From positions 1 through 6,158 of the forward strand of contig JAFCZV010000335.1 of assembly GCA_019314155.1 (NCBI GenBank): a stretch of DNA of 6,158 nucleotides. The letters run 5' to 3'. The position numbers and the translations under genes were made by a program. Shown in pieces: positions 6,059 to 6,158 of the stretch. The DNA is from Deltaproteobacteria bacterium (lineage in GTDB: Bacteria > Desulfobacterota > Desulfobacteria > Desulfobacterales > UBA11574). Each line of letters opens with the position of its first letter. Positions within the stretch are counted from its first letter, which is position 1. The notes beneath the pieces were generated by a model that had not been told where the DNA came from, made no database searches, and saw only the letters and a program-made list of their open reading frames with translations.

Positions 6059-6158
6059 ATGTCAGACGTAAAAAAAGAAAAGGTCGCGAAGCCAAAAAAG
6101 ATGGCGGATCCGATAGCGGCATCCATATGTCCTGCGACTCAGGAGATGATCGCACGGG
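6059..6158 (+). CDS. cooS: N-terminus of probable Ni-dependent CO dehydrogenase catalytic subunit (runs off window)
   Basis: Only the first 33 codons are present. The ATG has an ideal AGAAGGAGG ribosome site at 6042-6050, 8 bases upstream, so the start is secure. After a lysine-rich head (residues 4-14) comes MADPIAASICPATQEMIAR. The run ATQEMI/ATQE followed by a charged helix is what I recall near the N-terminus of anaerobic CO dehydrogenase subunits, just before the cysteines of the bridging [4Fe-4S] clusters, which lie beyond the edge. The family oxidises CO to CO2 (or the reverse) at a Ni-Fe-S centre in the cytoplasm and feeds the Wood-Ljungdahl pathway or energy metabolism. The identification rests on one short motif; the existence of the gene is much more certain than its name. 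The strong ribosome site and long AT-rich upstream region suggest a well-expressed, separately regulated gene. Confidence 0.6.
   Translation, partial: MSDVKKEKVAKPKKMADPIAASICPATQEMIAR

Overview
The window looks like a chromosomal piece of an anaerobic, probably sulfate-reducing bacterium of the Desulfobacterota (Desulfobacterales-like). This is inferred from protein types only. A Rieske/cytochrome b complex is paired with a multihaem cytochrome c instead of cytochrome c1 or f. A probable nickel carbon-monoxide dehydrogenase begins at the right edge. A conserved small protein and a DUF900-type lipoprotein resemble ones I associate with that group. Coding regions have middling GC and the intergenic regions are AT-rich.

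Left part (1-2962, minus strand): a tight three-gene operon, read right to left. It encodes a fused b6/subunit-IV type cytochrome b, a Tat-anchored Rieske [2Fe-2S] protein, and a membrane-anchored multihaem cytochrome c that runs off the left edge with six CXXCH sites visible. Gaps are 18 and 6 bases. Together they should form a quinol-oxidising complex that passes electrons through the Rieske centre to the periplasmic multihaem cytochrome. The cytochrome b has a non-canonical Qo motif (APWY for PEWY) and lacks the cysteine that binds the extra haem in b6f.

Middle (2963-5181, plus strand): a 432-base divergent intergenic region holds a strong stem-loop and a good sigma70-like promoter. The promoter drives a lipoprotein alpha/beta-hydrolase gene (DUF900 type) that is broken: the first half, up to the strand after the oxyanion turn, and the second half, with the nucleophile elbow GYSAG, lie in different frames, and about 30 residues between them seem to be missing. 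A small conserved protein of unknown function with a CXXC pair follows.

Right part (5182-6158): an O6-alkylguanine-DNA alkyltransferase gene (ogt/MGMT type) on the minus strand, convergent with the small gene. Its likely promoter has a 17-base palindrome over the -35 box. An AT-rich 351-base divergent region then leads to the first 33 codons of a gene with a perfect Shine-Dalgarno site, probably cooS (CO dehydrogenase catalytic subunit).

I see no CRISPR array, rRNA, tRNA or complete mobile element, and no clear sign of a wholly new system. The most notable points are the unusual bc-type complex, the broken hydrolase and the regulatory palindromes.
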